64,000 nt of DNA from Cricetibacter osteomyelitidis (GTDB lineage Bacteria; Pseudomonadota; Gammaproteobacteria; Enterobacterales; Pasteurellaceae): NCBI RefSeq assembly GCF_004340985.1, contig NZ_SLYB01000008.1:1-64000 (forward strand), read 5' to 3'. Below the pieces are notes generated by a model. That model was not told the DNA's origin. It saw only the letters and a list, made by a program, of their open reading frames with translations, and searched no databases. Position numbers and translations under genes: made by a program. Below are positions 1 through 7,544 of the stretch, in pieces; the stretch's first letter is position 1; every line of letters starts with the position of its first letter.

Positions 1-908
1 CGATAACCGGGAATCAGGCGTAAATCATCCCCGGTGGCAAGTGCCACTTCCGCTTCGCGCCGTTCGTATTCCAATCGGTAGCGGCTGAACGGTTCTCCCT
101 GTGCGTCTCGTTTATAACGCCCCGGGTAATCGTATTTTTCGTAAATATTGACCGCACTTTCGCCGAGTACGCTAGTTTGCTGCAGGGCATGCCGGTGTTC
201 TTGAGAGTAAGTCGGGTGGGTGAAGGTGTAATCGCGTAGGGTTTGGCGGTTGGTGCCAAGTTTGGCCTGATATGCCCAGTGCCATAAAGCGGCTTCGGGG
301 CGTTCACCGGCAGGGGTGGGGTTATAAAGCAATGTGCCTTTTTCTGGGGCCAATGCGCTATGGTTGCTGAAATGGAGGGTGTGGCCGTCTTCAGTATGCG
401 AAAAATAGTAGTAAGTCCCTTCTTCCGCCGCCAGTCGTTCGATAAAGGCTAAATCCGTTTCCCGGTATTGTACGCAGTATTCCCGTTGCCAATAGCTGTC
501 ACTTAAATGAAATTCGACTTGGTTGATATGATTCTTTGAAAGGAGCTGACGCAGGATTTTTTCGCTGTCTTGTTGTTGGAAGATTTTGTTGTCCGATTGA
601 TAGGAGGCCCGCACCAAATCCGGCTCGATGACCATGTTATAGCGGGTGCGGGAAAAACCGCTTTCGCCCTGTACCAACTGCGTCACAACCCCGTTAACAT
701 AACGCACCGGCTCAATACCTTGCCAGAAAGTCAGTGTGGCCCTGTTGTCCAAAATCTCAGAGAACGACGGTGACGAGTCAAAACTGGCTAATTCCAATTC
801 CAGACGAAAAAGTTGAGAAAGTCCTTCTTTTAATACAAAACTGACGACATCGAATTCGGTAGCGCCGTTCACTTTTAAACTATAGCGGTAGTCGGATTGT
901 TGGGACAT
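1..908 (-). CDS. vgrG: VgrG, type VI secretion spike protein, N-terminal part (runs off the window)
   Basis: Translating the minus strand from an ATG at 906-908 gives 302 codons with no stop before the window edge, so only the N-terminal part is present. It begins MSQQSDYRYSLKVNG and contains the features of the VgrG/gp27-like first domain: a FDVVSFVLKEGLSQLFRLELEL segment split over the first 45 residues, the YCVQYRETDLAFIERLAAEEG stretch near residue 165, and YYFSHTEDGHTLHFSN just after. VgrG trimers form the spike at the tip of the type VI secretion tube and carry or recruit effectors. The C-terminal needle and any effector extension lie outside the window. No other T6SS gene is present here, so it may be an orphan vgrG island or the edge of a full cluster. 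A Hin-type uptake signal (complement) sits inside the gene at 151-159. Confidence 0.88.
   Translation of the reverse strand, partial: MSQQSDYRYSLKVNGATEFDVVSFVLKEGLSQLFRLELELASFDSSPSFSEILDNRATLTFWQGIEPVRYVNGVVTQLVQGESGFSRTRYNMVIEPDLVRASYQSDNKIFQQQDSEKILRQLLSKNHINQVEFHLSDSYWQREYCVQYRETDLAFIERLAAEEGTYYYFSHTEDGHTLHFSNHSALAPEKGTLLYNPTPAGERPEAALWHWAYQAKLGTNRQTLRDYTFTHPTYSQEHRHALQQTSVLGESAVNIYEKYDYPGRYKRDAQGEPFSRYRLEYERREAEVALATGDDLRLIPGY
151..159. repeat. Hin-type DNA uptake signal (one of many copies in the window)
   Basis: ACCGCACTT, complement of AAGTGCGGT. Many copies occur across the window on both strands; positions checked include 151-159, 6725-6733 with 6755-6763 (inverted pair), 9997-10005, 37680-37687 with 37712-37720 (inverted pair). 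The core is the H. influenzae-type uptake sequence recognised during natural transformation, and marks the genome as a Pasteurellaceae of that clade. This entry stands for the whole set. Confidence 0.9.
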
Positions 909-1039
909 TGTATTTTCTTATTTAAGTTCAGTTATTCATAAATTTTTCCAAGTATACATACTCTTTTCGGTGAAAATCCGGACCTCTGCGGACATTTAAT
1001 TTTTATATTAAAACAGTCAGAAAGTCTAGGTTTTCACGC

Positions 1040-2326
1040 TTATTGAGCATTCATGATCGCCTCAATATCTGCAATTTCTTTCGGGCAGCCGCTGGTCAGG
1101 TTTTTATTGCCATATTCGGTGATCAATAAGTTATCCTCAATTCGTACACCAATGCCTTTGTATTGTTCAGGTACATCCGCATCACTTGCAATATATAGCC
1201 CCGGTTCTAATGTGAGCACCATACCAATTTCAAGGGGGCGATCTCGTTCCGTACCGTAATTGCCGACATCATGCACGTCCAGCCCCAGCCAATGTCCTAA
1301 ACCATGCATATAAAATTGGCGATAAGCTTTTTCAGCAATCAATTGCTCCACATCGCCATTTAAAATGCCCAATCGAACCAAGCCTTCCGTTAATACCTGC
1401 ACTGCCTTTTCGTTAGCGACTTTGATTGAACTTTGCGGAACCAACCATTTAGTCGCCTCTTTCATTGCATCCAGCACGAGCTGGTAAATTTCGCGTTGCG
1501 GCTCGGAAAATTTACCGTTAATCGGAAAAGTACGAGTAATATCACCCGCATAGTGAGCAAACTCCGCCCCTGCGTCAATCAGTAATAAATCGCCGTCTTT
1601 TAGGACCTGATCATTTTCGTTATAGTGCAAAATACATGCATTGTCACCGCTAGCCACAATTGAATTATAGGCAGGGAATCTCGCCCCAAAACGGGTAAAC
1701 TCATGCTGAATTTCACCTTCAATTTCCAGTTCATAACGGTTTGGGCGAGTTTGCTTCATTGCACGAATATGCGCTAAGCCCGAAATATGGCAGGCTTGCT
1801 GAATCAAGGCGATTTCGGCAGTCGATTTAATCAAACGCATTTCCGATAACATCGGCTGCCAGTCAATCACTTCTGCAAACTGCTCCGCTACCACGTTATC
1901 ACCCCATGTTTGCAAACCTTTTGCATAATAACAAGCGGTTAAATTTTGTGTTTTTTCTGCAAAAATACGAGCAATATCCTCAATATCGAACGCCAAATCA
2001 ACATTCAAGGTTTCGGGCGCTTTTTCCGTTCCCAAGCGGCGGCCGTTCCACGTCTCCATCAGCGGATCTTTTTCGCGCATAAAGATCATACTTTCATTTT
2101 TACCCTCTTTTTTAATCAGCAATAATGCTGATTTGGGCTCGGCAAAACCGGTTAAATACCAGAAATAGCTATCCGGACGGAATAAATAATCGCAGTCACT
2201 ATTACGGCGTTTCTCCGTTTCGGTAAATACCACCAACGCAGAGTTATCCTGCATTTGCTCAAACACGCGATTTCTACGTTCAATAAATTCTTCTCTCGGC
2301 AATTTGGCTAGATAGGTAAGATCCAT
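1040..2326 (-). CDS. pepP: Xaa-Pro aminopeptidase (aminopeptidase P)
   Basis: A 428-residue M24B metallopeptidase that removes N-terminal residues preceding proline in the cytoplasm. The N-terminal creatinase-like domain (about 1-170) carries the FRPDSYFWYLTGF motif. The C-terminal pita-bread domain has all five dinuclear metal ligands in their expected spacing: D251 (LLLIDAGAE), D262 (DITRTFP), H345 (HGLGHWLGLDVHD), E374 (LTLEPGLY) and E397 (RIEDN). These match the E. coli PepP ligands with a constant offset of nine residues, and the length is close to the E. coli enzyme (about 441). It stands alone; its neighbour upstream is divergent and unrelated, and the ygfB-pepP-ubiH grouping seen in many gamma-proteobacteria is not present here. 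An AGGAG-type ribosome site lies just before the ATG. Confidence 0.95.
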   Translation of the reverse strand: MDLTYLAKLPREEFIERRNRVFEQMQDNSALVVFTETEKRRNSDCDYLFRPDSYFWYLTGFAEPKSALLLIKKEGKNESMIFMREKDPLMETWNGRRLGTEKAPETLNVDLAFDIEDIARIFAEKTQNLTACYYAKGLQTWGDNVVAEQFAEVIDWQPMLSEMRLIKSTAEIALIQQACHISGLAHIRAMKQTRPNRYELEIEGEIQHEFTRFGARFPAYNSIVASGDNACILHYNENDQVLKDGDLLLIDAGAEFAHYAGDITRTFPINGKFSEPQREIYQLVLDAMKEATKWLVPQSSIKVANEKAVQVLTEGLVRLGILNGDVEQLIAEKAYRQFYMHGLGHWLGLDVHDVGNYGTERDRPLEIGMVLTLEPGLYIASDADVPEQYKGIGVRIEDNLLITEYGNKNLTSGCPKEIADIEAIMNAQ

Positions 2327-2407
2327 AGTATTCTCCTCTTCAAATGTCCGATTATTCTAACACAAGCAAGCGGTCTGGTTTATTTCAAATTTTATGAAGA
2401 AGCTAAA

Positions 2408-2454
2408 AAAAGTCAGTTTAATTTAAAATACTATCGTAAATTAAACTGACTTTT
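2408..2454 (-). terminator. Perfect 17-bp hairpin with T tract on the minus strand
   Basis: Arms 2408-2424 and 2438-2454 are perfectly complementary around a 13-base loop; on the minus strand the hairpin is followed by seven T residues (2411 down to 2405). It therefore looks like an intrinsic terminator for minus-strand transcription coming from the right, although no intact minus-strand gene lies upstream, only a short open frame (see 2472-2624). Confidence 0.6.
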
Positions 2455-2471
2455 GGGTGCTTTCTTAATAT

Positions 2472-2624
2472 TTATAAGAAGAGTAAATCTCGCGACTGAC
2501 CATAAAGTTCTGCCACTTGATAATACCGAGCCATAACGTAATTTCCATTAAAAAAACTTAGGGGTTTAATACTTGTAAAAAATAATTCAGTAAGTAAACT
2601 ATATACTCTCTTTTTAACATTACT
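2472..2624 (-). pseudogene. Possible C-terminal remnant of an unidentified gene
   Basis: The minus strand is open for about 50 codons ending at a TAA at 2472-2474, closing with the peptide ARYYQVAELYGQSRDLLFL, and is followed within 20 bases by the strong minus-strand terminator at 2408-2454. There is no good start codon or ribosome site at its upstream end, where the divergent gene at 2643 begins. The arrangement (3' end of an ORF plus terminator, body missing) suggests the tail of a deleted or displaced gene. I do not recognise the peptide, and it could be chance reading frame. Confidence 0.22.
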
Positions 2625-2642
2625 ATTTTATTAAGGATTTTT

Positions 2643-3479
2643 ATGCAAGATATTGAAATGATTTTTGGTCTCTTTCAGAAATACTCAAATATAGTTTATT
2701 ATTTTTTCACTCCATTTATAATATTATTAGTTATTTTTTATTATAAACATCGTGCTAAATCAGCATTTTCTATTATACATAGGATACTTATATTTATAAT
2801 AGGAAAAGATAGAGTTAATAACGATAAAGAATCTTTGATCAATGATATAATAGAAATTGAAAAATTTAATTTTTATTATAAAACTAATGCGTTAAGCTTA
2901 AGGCATAAGCAGGAATTTGAAAGTTGGGTAAGAAAATACGAATTAGATTACAGATTACTATCTAAACTTAAAGAAAATTTTGATATTGAACAACTGAATA
3001 TTCTTAATATACCAAGCAAAATAAAATTGTTAATTACAATAATAGGATTTAGTATTACTTTTATATGTTTCCTATCTTTTCTACCTATATTAATCAATTT
3101 ATCCATTGGAAATTTTGCTTTGTTAGAGTTTAAAGACAGCGGAGAAATCTATTGGGTAAGCCATGATGAGGCAAGAAAGTTTAGTTACTCTGACATATTC
3201 TATATTTCTAATAATCACAAAAATGAAATAACACCTTATAATTGTGAAGAAAATAAAATAGAAATTAGCATACATTCAAATAATCTAAAAACGCTCTGTG
3301 GTTTATTTTTTAATAAAGAAGATAAAGAATTTTTAGATAAGATATTAAGAGAGCAACATATATTCTTTCGTTATTTTATGTTTATATTAACAATTGCTTT
3401 ATATCTTTTTATTAATTATATATTTAGATTAGCTAATACTAGAGATGCTTACAATATGATAAAAAGAAAAGTTAAATAA
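2643..3479 (+). CDS. AT-rich orphan membrane protein of unknown function
   Basis: A 278-residue protein I cannot name with confidence. It has an N-terminal membrane pair at about 17-55 (rich in Phe/Ile/Tyr), a charged predicted cytoplasmic helical stretch at about 58-120 with many Lys/Glu, a second long hydrophobic segment at about 125-153, a soluble 90-residue part at about 155-245 with two cysteines, and a last membrane helix at about 247-267 ending in a basic tail (MIKRKVK). The layout resembles DUF6216-type membrane proteins as I remember them, but I cannot verify that. The start is supported by AAGGA at 2633-2637. Codon use is strikingly AT-rich compared with pepP and the YafJ gene on either side, and transposase remnants follow it, so horizontal acquisition is likely. 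An imperfect hairpin at 3491-3547 may end its transcript. Confidence 0.7.
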   Translation: MQDIEMIFGLFQKYSNIVYYFFTPFIILLVIFYYKHRAKSAFSIIHRILIFIIGKDRVNNDKESLINDIIEIEKFNFYYKTNALSLRHKQEFESWVRKYELDYRLLSKLKENFDIEQLNILNIPSKIKLLITIIGFSITFICFLSFLPILINLSIGNFALLEFKDSGEIYWVSHDEARKFSYSDIFYISNNHKNEITPYNCEENKIEISIHSNNLKTLCGLFFNKEDKEFLDKILREQHIFFRYFMFILTIALYLFINYIFRLANTRDAYNMIKRKVK

Positions 3480-3490
3480 AATGTAGAAGA

Positions 3491-3547
3491 TCAAATCTAA
3501 TCTGACAGTCTGCCATTTAAAACCAAGGTACTGTCAGACTAATTTGA
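3491..3547. repeat. Imperfect inverted repeat after the orphan membrane gene
   Basis: Arm 3491-3509 (TCAAATCTAATCTGACAGT) and arm 3530-3547 (complement TCAAATTAGTCTGACAGT) form an imperfect stem with a 20-base spacer. It has no long T run, so it is a weak terminator at best. Because a broken IS481-like transposase starts just to its right, it may instead include an insertion-sequence end. Confidence 0.4.
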
Positions 3548-3552
3548 GCTTA

Positions 3553-3800
3553 ACTTATTTCCGACCAAAGGCAAACTTTATAACAGCTTGCTAGATGTTT
3601 TCACCCACTCGTTCTTTTATATTCGGTATGTGGCAATTTTAATTAAGTAAGGCTTCGACACCTTCATTTTCAACGGCCTGTTGATAGCGATAGAAGGTAT
3701 GCGGCTCATTTCCATTACTTTAGCTTGTGAAATATTGTCAAGTTCTTCCGGTAAATTTAATAAACTGATCTCGTGTTTAATCAAAGATTGTTAGAATAAA
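3553..3800 (-). pseudogene. Degenerate IS481-family transposase fragment
   Basis: Minus-strand translation in shifting frames recovers the N-terminal helix-turn-helix region of an IS481-type transposase: LIKHEISLLNLPEELDNISQ (about 3790-3730), then after a frameshift HTFYRYQQAVENEGVEALLN (about 3700-3640), an in-frame stop, then PNIKERVGEN (about 3625-3595) and, in another frame, QAVIKFAFGRK (about 3590-3555). This is the normal order of the family's N-terminal domain, so the similarity is not chance. At least two frameshifts and two stops are present, and the DDE catalytic part is missing. It is dead and only marks an old insertion. Confidence 0.7.
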
Positions 3801-3939
3801 ACATGAGGGTTTCCTTTTTTGTTTAGATTGAATTTCAACACTCATATTCTAAACGGGAAAACTCTCATTTTTTATCATGTAATGGTTTAATCCCCTACAA
3901 TATTTCAAATACTGTTTTTGATAAACTTTCCCAGAAGAC

Positions 3940-4075
3940 ACGCGGCAGATACCCAGTGCGAACGGACGTTGGTCTATCAATCACCGATGCAGTTTGAATT
4001 GGAGTAGCCAGTCTTTAATTTGTTGCAGGAACTTGAAGTATTATACCTATTCAACTTTTGGGGGCAGATCACTTT
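3940..4075 (+). pseudogene. Possible IS3-family transposase tail and IS end
   Basis: A plus-strand frame closing at a TAG near 4006 ends RTLVYQSPMQFELE, which resembles the C-terminus of IS3-family OrfB integrase proteins (RTxxTLGYQSPxQFE). About 60 bases further on, a GGGGGCAGATCA string resembles an IS3-type terminal repeat. The body of the element is missing. Together with the IS481 fragment to the left, the stretch 3480-4238 holds no intact gene that I can see. Confidence 0.4.
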
Positions 4076-4238
4076 TCTCTCTCCTCTAACCTTGTTCTCC
4101 AATTGATAATCAATAGCTATTTTATGTAACATTTTCATCTAAAAATAATCTGCAACTCATATTGAAATTTGCCGATTTATAGTAGAAAATCACCACTAAT
4201 TATAGGCTTATTTTATTGTTGTAAATTTAGAAGGCATT

Positions 4239-5090
4239 ATGTGTCAGTTATTAGGAATGAATTGTAATACCCCGACGGATATTGTGTTTTCTTTTGAAGG
4301 ATTCCGCCGCCGTGCGGGGCTGACCGATACCCACACCGACGGGTTCGGAATTGCATTTTTTGAAGGCAAAGGCGTGCGAGTGTTCCGCGACGATAAACCG
4401 GGGCATTCGTCAATCATTGCCGATGCGGTAAAACAATATCACATCAAATCATTAAATGTGATAGCCCATATCCGCAAAGCCACCCAAGGCGATGTGAATA
4501 TCGAGAATACCCATCCGTTTATTCGCGAAATCTGGGGCGAAAACTGGGTGTTTGCTCACAATGGCAACCTAAAAACCCTGCCCGATATGAGCGAATGTTT
4601 TTGTCAGCCTATTGGTTCGACAGATTCCGAAGCAGCGTTTTGTTATATTGCAGAACAACTTAAAAATCGTTTCCGTAAAAAACCGACGGAAGAACAACTC
4701 TTTGAAACCATTCGTGAAATCACTACGGACTTAGCCAATCGTGGTACCTTTAACTTTATTTTATCCAACGGTGAATGGATGATTGCACACTGCTCAACCA
4801 ATTTGCATTATCTCACCCGCCAAGCTCCTTTTGGTAAAGCTCAACGCATTGATGACGACGGAGTGATCGATTTCAGCAACTATGCGAAAGACGGCGATAA
4901 AGTCACCATTATTTCCACCTTTCCGCTCACAAAAAACGAGCAATGGACCAAAATGGAACACGGCGGTTTCGTATTCTTTAAAGACGGCGTGAAGGTGCGT
5001 GAAATCGTGGGCGTGGCAAAAGCAGTGGAAAATGACGGCACATTAGGCGAGGCTGCTTATACTAATTGTAGTCAGGCATTAGCGGCATAA
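4239..5090 (+). CDS. yafJ: Class II glutamine amidotransferase, YafJ family
   Basis: A 283-residue protein with the N-terminal nucleophile cysteine of class II (Ntn) glutamine amidotransferases at position 2 (MCQLLGMN). Family hallmarks follow: TDGFGIAFF, the AHIRKATQG and ENTHPF segments, FAHNGNL, and GSTDSEAAF. It is predicted to hydrolyse glutamine to ammonia and glutamate in the cytoplasm. No synthase domain is fused, and the physiological acceptor of YafJ-type proteins is not established. Length and motifs match E. coli YafJ (about 255 residues) with a slightly longer C-terminus. AGAAGG precedes the ATG. It stands alone after the insertion-sequence remnants and ends at a strong terminator (5120-5152). 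Confidence 0.85.
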   Translation: MCQLLGMNCNTPTDIVFSFEGFRRRAGLTDTHTDGFGIAFFEGKGVRVFRDDKPGHSSIIADAVKQYHIKSLNVIAHIRKATQGDVNIENTHPFIREIWGENWVFAHNGNLKTLPDMSECFCQPIGSTDSEAAFCYIAEQLKNRFRKKPTEEQLFETIREITTDLANRGTFNFILSNGEWMIAHCSTNLHYLTRQAPFGKAQRIDDDGVIDFSNYAKDGDKVTIISTFPLTKNEQWTKMEHGGFVFFKDGVKVREIVGVAKAVENDGTLGEAAYTNCSQALAA

Positions 5091-5119
5091 TATTTTATTT
5101 TCATTAATTTCCTCTATAT

Positions 5120-5152
5120 AATAGCGGCTTATCTGTTTAAGCCGCTATTTTT
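5120..5152 (+). terminator. Intrinsic terminator after yafJ, abutting the next start codon
   Basis: Arms 5120-5131 and 5138-5149 (AATAGCGGCTTA and complement) enclose a 6-base loop and run into a T tract at 5147-5152. The next gene's ATG begins at 5153, so the hairpin occupies the place where a ribosome site for that gene would be expected. Confidence 0.8.
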
Positions 5153-6705
5153 ATGATGAACAAAAACCTAAAACTCGCACTCGGCACAGTGTTGCTGATT
5201 TTTATTTTGATAGCATTAAGTTTTCTTATGCTGCAAGGCTCGGGGCTTTACCCTATTCCCGGTCCGCGTGATATTTTACTGCTTGCGATTTTAATCGCCA
5301 TTTTGTCATCATCTAAAAAAGCCTTCTATTGGCTGTTATTACCCGTAGCGTTACTCAATGCTTTATACACACCGGTAGGATTAAATTTCGGCAAACCAAG
5401 CTATTCTTATATTATGTCGCTATTCGCCACCGATGCGATGGAAAGCAAAGAATTTCTGCAACAAATTCCTTTCACTAGCTATTTATCTGCCGTTGCGATT
5501 CCGATTTTATTGATTTTATTTAGAAAAATCAGCGAAAAGTGCGGTGTGTTTTTATATAAAAATAAGCTGTTTCTCTGCCTTGCCATTGTGTTCGCAATGT
5601 GGGATCTTGCCCCGATGAAATTTATTCAAACCGGGTATAAAGCCAGCGTGGAAGTGGGCACCGAGCTTGATCGGCTCAACAGCTTTAAAATTAATTCGGA
5701 ATGGGGGCTTTCCGCACTCTCTCACAGCAAATACGATGATTACGTGCTGATTATCGGCGAAAGCGCCCGCAAAGATTATCATCATGCTTATGGTTATCCG
5801 GTGAAAAACACACCGTTTATGGACAATGCTAAAGGCGAATTGGTGGACGGTTTCACATCGGCAGGTACAAATACGGTCAGTTCTCTGCATTTAATGCTCA
5901 CAAAACCGGATACGCAAAACTGGCAGCCGAACTACAACTTAAACGTGGTGGATTTGGTGAAATCCGCCGGAATCCAAACCTATTGGCTGTCAAATCAAGG
6001 CGCTTTCGGCGAATATGACACACCGGTTTCGGTGATTGCCAACCAAAGTCAATACCGTGTATTTTTGAAAATCGGTGGCTACGCGTCTAACAATAAAAGC
6101 GATATGGAATTATTGCCGGAATTGCAAAAAGTATTGCATAACAATGAATTGGAAAAACGCTTTATTGTGTTGCATTTATACGGTTCGCATCCGATGGCTT
6201 GTGATCGATTGAAATCCGACAATTACCCGACTATTTTTGATGAAAATCAATTAGATATCAAACATCATTATATCAACTGCTATATTTCATCCATTAAGAA
6301 AACCGATGATTTACTGGCTACGGTTTATGCCATGTTGAAAGAAAATCAAGAAAAAACCGGCAGAACCTTCTCAATGCTGTATTTTTCCGATCACGGAATG
6401 GCACATAATTACGAAGGCAAAAGCATTATCATTAATAACAGCTATTTCAGTAAGTTGCATTTTGATGTGCCGTTATTTAAGATTTCATCGGATGATAATC
6501 GGCAAAAAATCCACCGCACTTTAAATCCGGTTTGAATTTCACTGACGACATTGCCCGTTGGATCGGCATTGAAAACCCGAAACTGAATCACCAAGCGGAT
6601 TTATTTAACGGCAAAAATGATCCCGATGATTATGGTTTAAAAGAAAAAATCGAAGGCTTTACCCACCCGATCGATCCTGCGATAGATATTACGCCGACAC
6701 CTTAA
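5153..6705 (+). pseudogene. Lipid A/LOS phosphoethanolamine transferase, interrupted by a one-base frameshift
   Basis: Reads as a membrane-anchored sulfatase-fold transferase that would move phosphoethanolamine onto lipid A or LOS core in the periplasm (EptA/Lpt-type). Hydrophobic helices occupy about 8-28, 39-71, 109-124 and 138-152. Catalytic-domain hallmarks are IGESARKDYHHAYGYP (metal ligand E203), GTNTVSS (predicted nucleophile T241), FSDHGMAHN (D413, H414) and H436. The first frame stops at 6535 after 460 residues, but the next frame continues without stops to TAA at 6703-6705 (GLNFTDDIARWIGIENPK onwards), giving a full product of about 517 residues if one base is restored. The break sits at an AAA run near 6519-6523, where a fourth A would restore the frame. 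The final 55 residues, outside the metal site, are lost. There is no visible ribosome site before the ATGATG start. It could be a genuine mutation, a phase-variable slip or a sequencing error. Confidence 0.8.
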
Positions 6706-6724
6706 AAATAATAAAAGTACAAAA

Positions 6725-6763
6725 AAGTGCGGTCTGAAATTAAAAAATTTTCAGACCGCACTT
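6725..6763. terminator. Bidirectional terminator built from two inverted uptake signals
   Basis: Arms 6725-6739 (AAGTGCGGTCTGAAA) and 6749-6763 form a perfect 15-bp stem, each arm containing one copy of the uptake signal AAGTGCGGT. An A tract on the left and a T tract on the right allow termination of both convergent neighbours, the transferase remnant and sodA. Confidence 0.85.
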
Positions 6764-6782
6764 ATTTTTTCGTCAGCTTAAA

Positions 6783-7421
6783 TTATTTCGCTAAGCCTTT
6801 TGCCAAACGTTCTGCGGCAAAATCCCAGTTTACTACGTTCCAGAATTCTTTGATGTAGTCCGGACGGCGGTTTTGAAATTTCAAGTAGTACGCATGTTCC
6901 CAAACGTCTAAACCGATAATCGGGAAACCTTCGCAGCCGGCAATCGCTTTCCCCATTAACGGGGAATCTTGGTTAGCGGTAGAAACAACGACTAATTTAC
7001 CTTCTTCGGTTAAAATTAACCATGCCCAACCGGAACCGAAACGGGTTGTTGCCGCTTTTTCAAATTCTGCTTTAAAAGCCTCTACCGAACCGAAATCACG
7101 TTCAATTAAGGCTTTTAATTCGCCTTGTAATTCAGTGCCTTTTTTCAAACCTTTCCAGAATAAAGTATGATTTGCATGACCGCCTACATTGTTGCGTAAT
7201 ACGGTTAATTTATCTGCAGGCACTTTATCTAATTGTTTCAATAACTTACCTGGGCAACCTGTCGCTAATTCAGCTAACTCAGGTAATGTTTCTAATGCGG
7301 CATTTGCATTATTCACATAAGCTTGGTGGTGTTTGCTGTGGTGGATTTCCATGGTTTGTGCATCGAAATGCGGTTCTAACGCATCATAAGCGTAGCCTAA
7401 TTCAGGTAATTGATACGCCAT
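6783..7421 (-). CDS. sodA: Superoxide dismutase, manganese type
   Basis: A 212-residue Fe/Mn superoxide dismutase that converts superoxide to hydrogen peroxide and oxygen in the cytoplasm. All metal ligands are present: H27 (EIHHSKHH), H82 ([10 protein letters not shown]), D172 and H176 ([12 protein letters not shown]). The GSGWAWL segment followed by QDSPLMG favours the manganese (SodA) rather than iron (SodB) form. Single gene; an FNR-type palindrome lies about 50 bases upstream of the start, suggesting repression without oxygen, as known for sodA in E. coli. It ends at a convergent terminator. Confidence 0.93.
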   Translation of the reverse strand: MAYQLPELGYAYDALEPHFDAQTMEIHHSKHHQAYVNNANAALETLPELAELATGCPGKLLKQLDKVPADKLTVLRNNVGGHANHTLFWKGLKKGTELQGELKALIERDFGSVEAFKAEFEKAATTRFGSGWAWLILTEEGKLVVVSTANQDSPLMGKAIAGCEGFPIIGLDVWEHAYYLKFQNRRPDYIKEFWNVVNWDFAAERLAKGLAK

Positions 7422-7470
7422 TTTTATGTCCTCTCGTTATTTAAAAAATTAACATTATCTTAACAAATTC

Positions 7471-7484
7471 TTGATTAAGATCAA
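7471..7484. promoter_or_regulatory. FNR-type box upstream of sodA
   Basis: TTGATTAAGATCAA is a perfect match to the FNR consensus TTGAT-N4-ATCAA and lies 50-63 bases before the sodA start codon. Function is inferred from sequence and position. Confidence 0.65.
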
Positions 7485-7544
7485 GGAATAATTAGGATAT
7501 ACCAATCGGTATTCCCTATTATTCCTATATGATTTTACCTTGAA

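Noticed and set aside
6536-6705. Separate small gene after the transferase stop
   Set aside because: The reading frame continues the transferase family's C-terminus without a start codon or ribosome site; a one-base slip explains it better than an independent gene.
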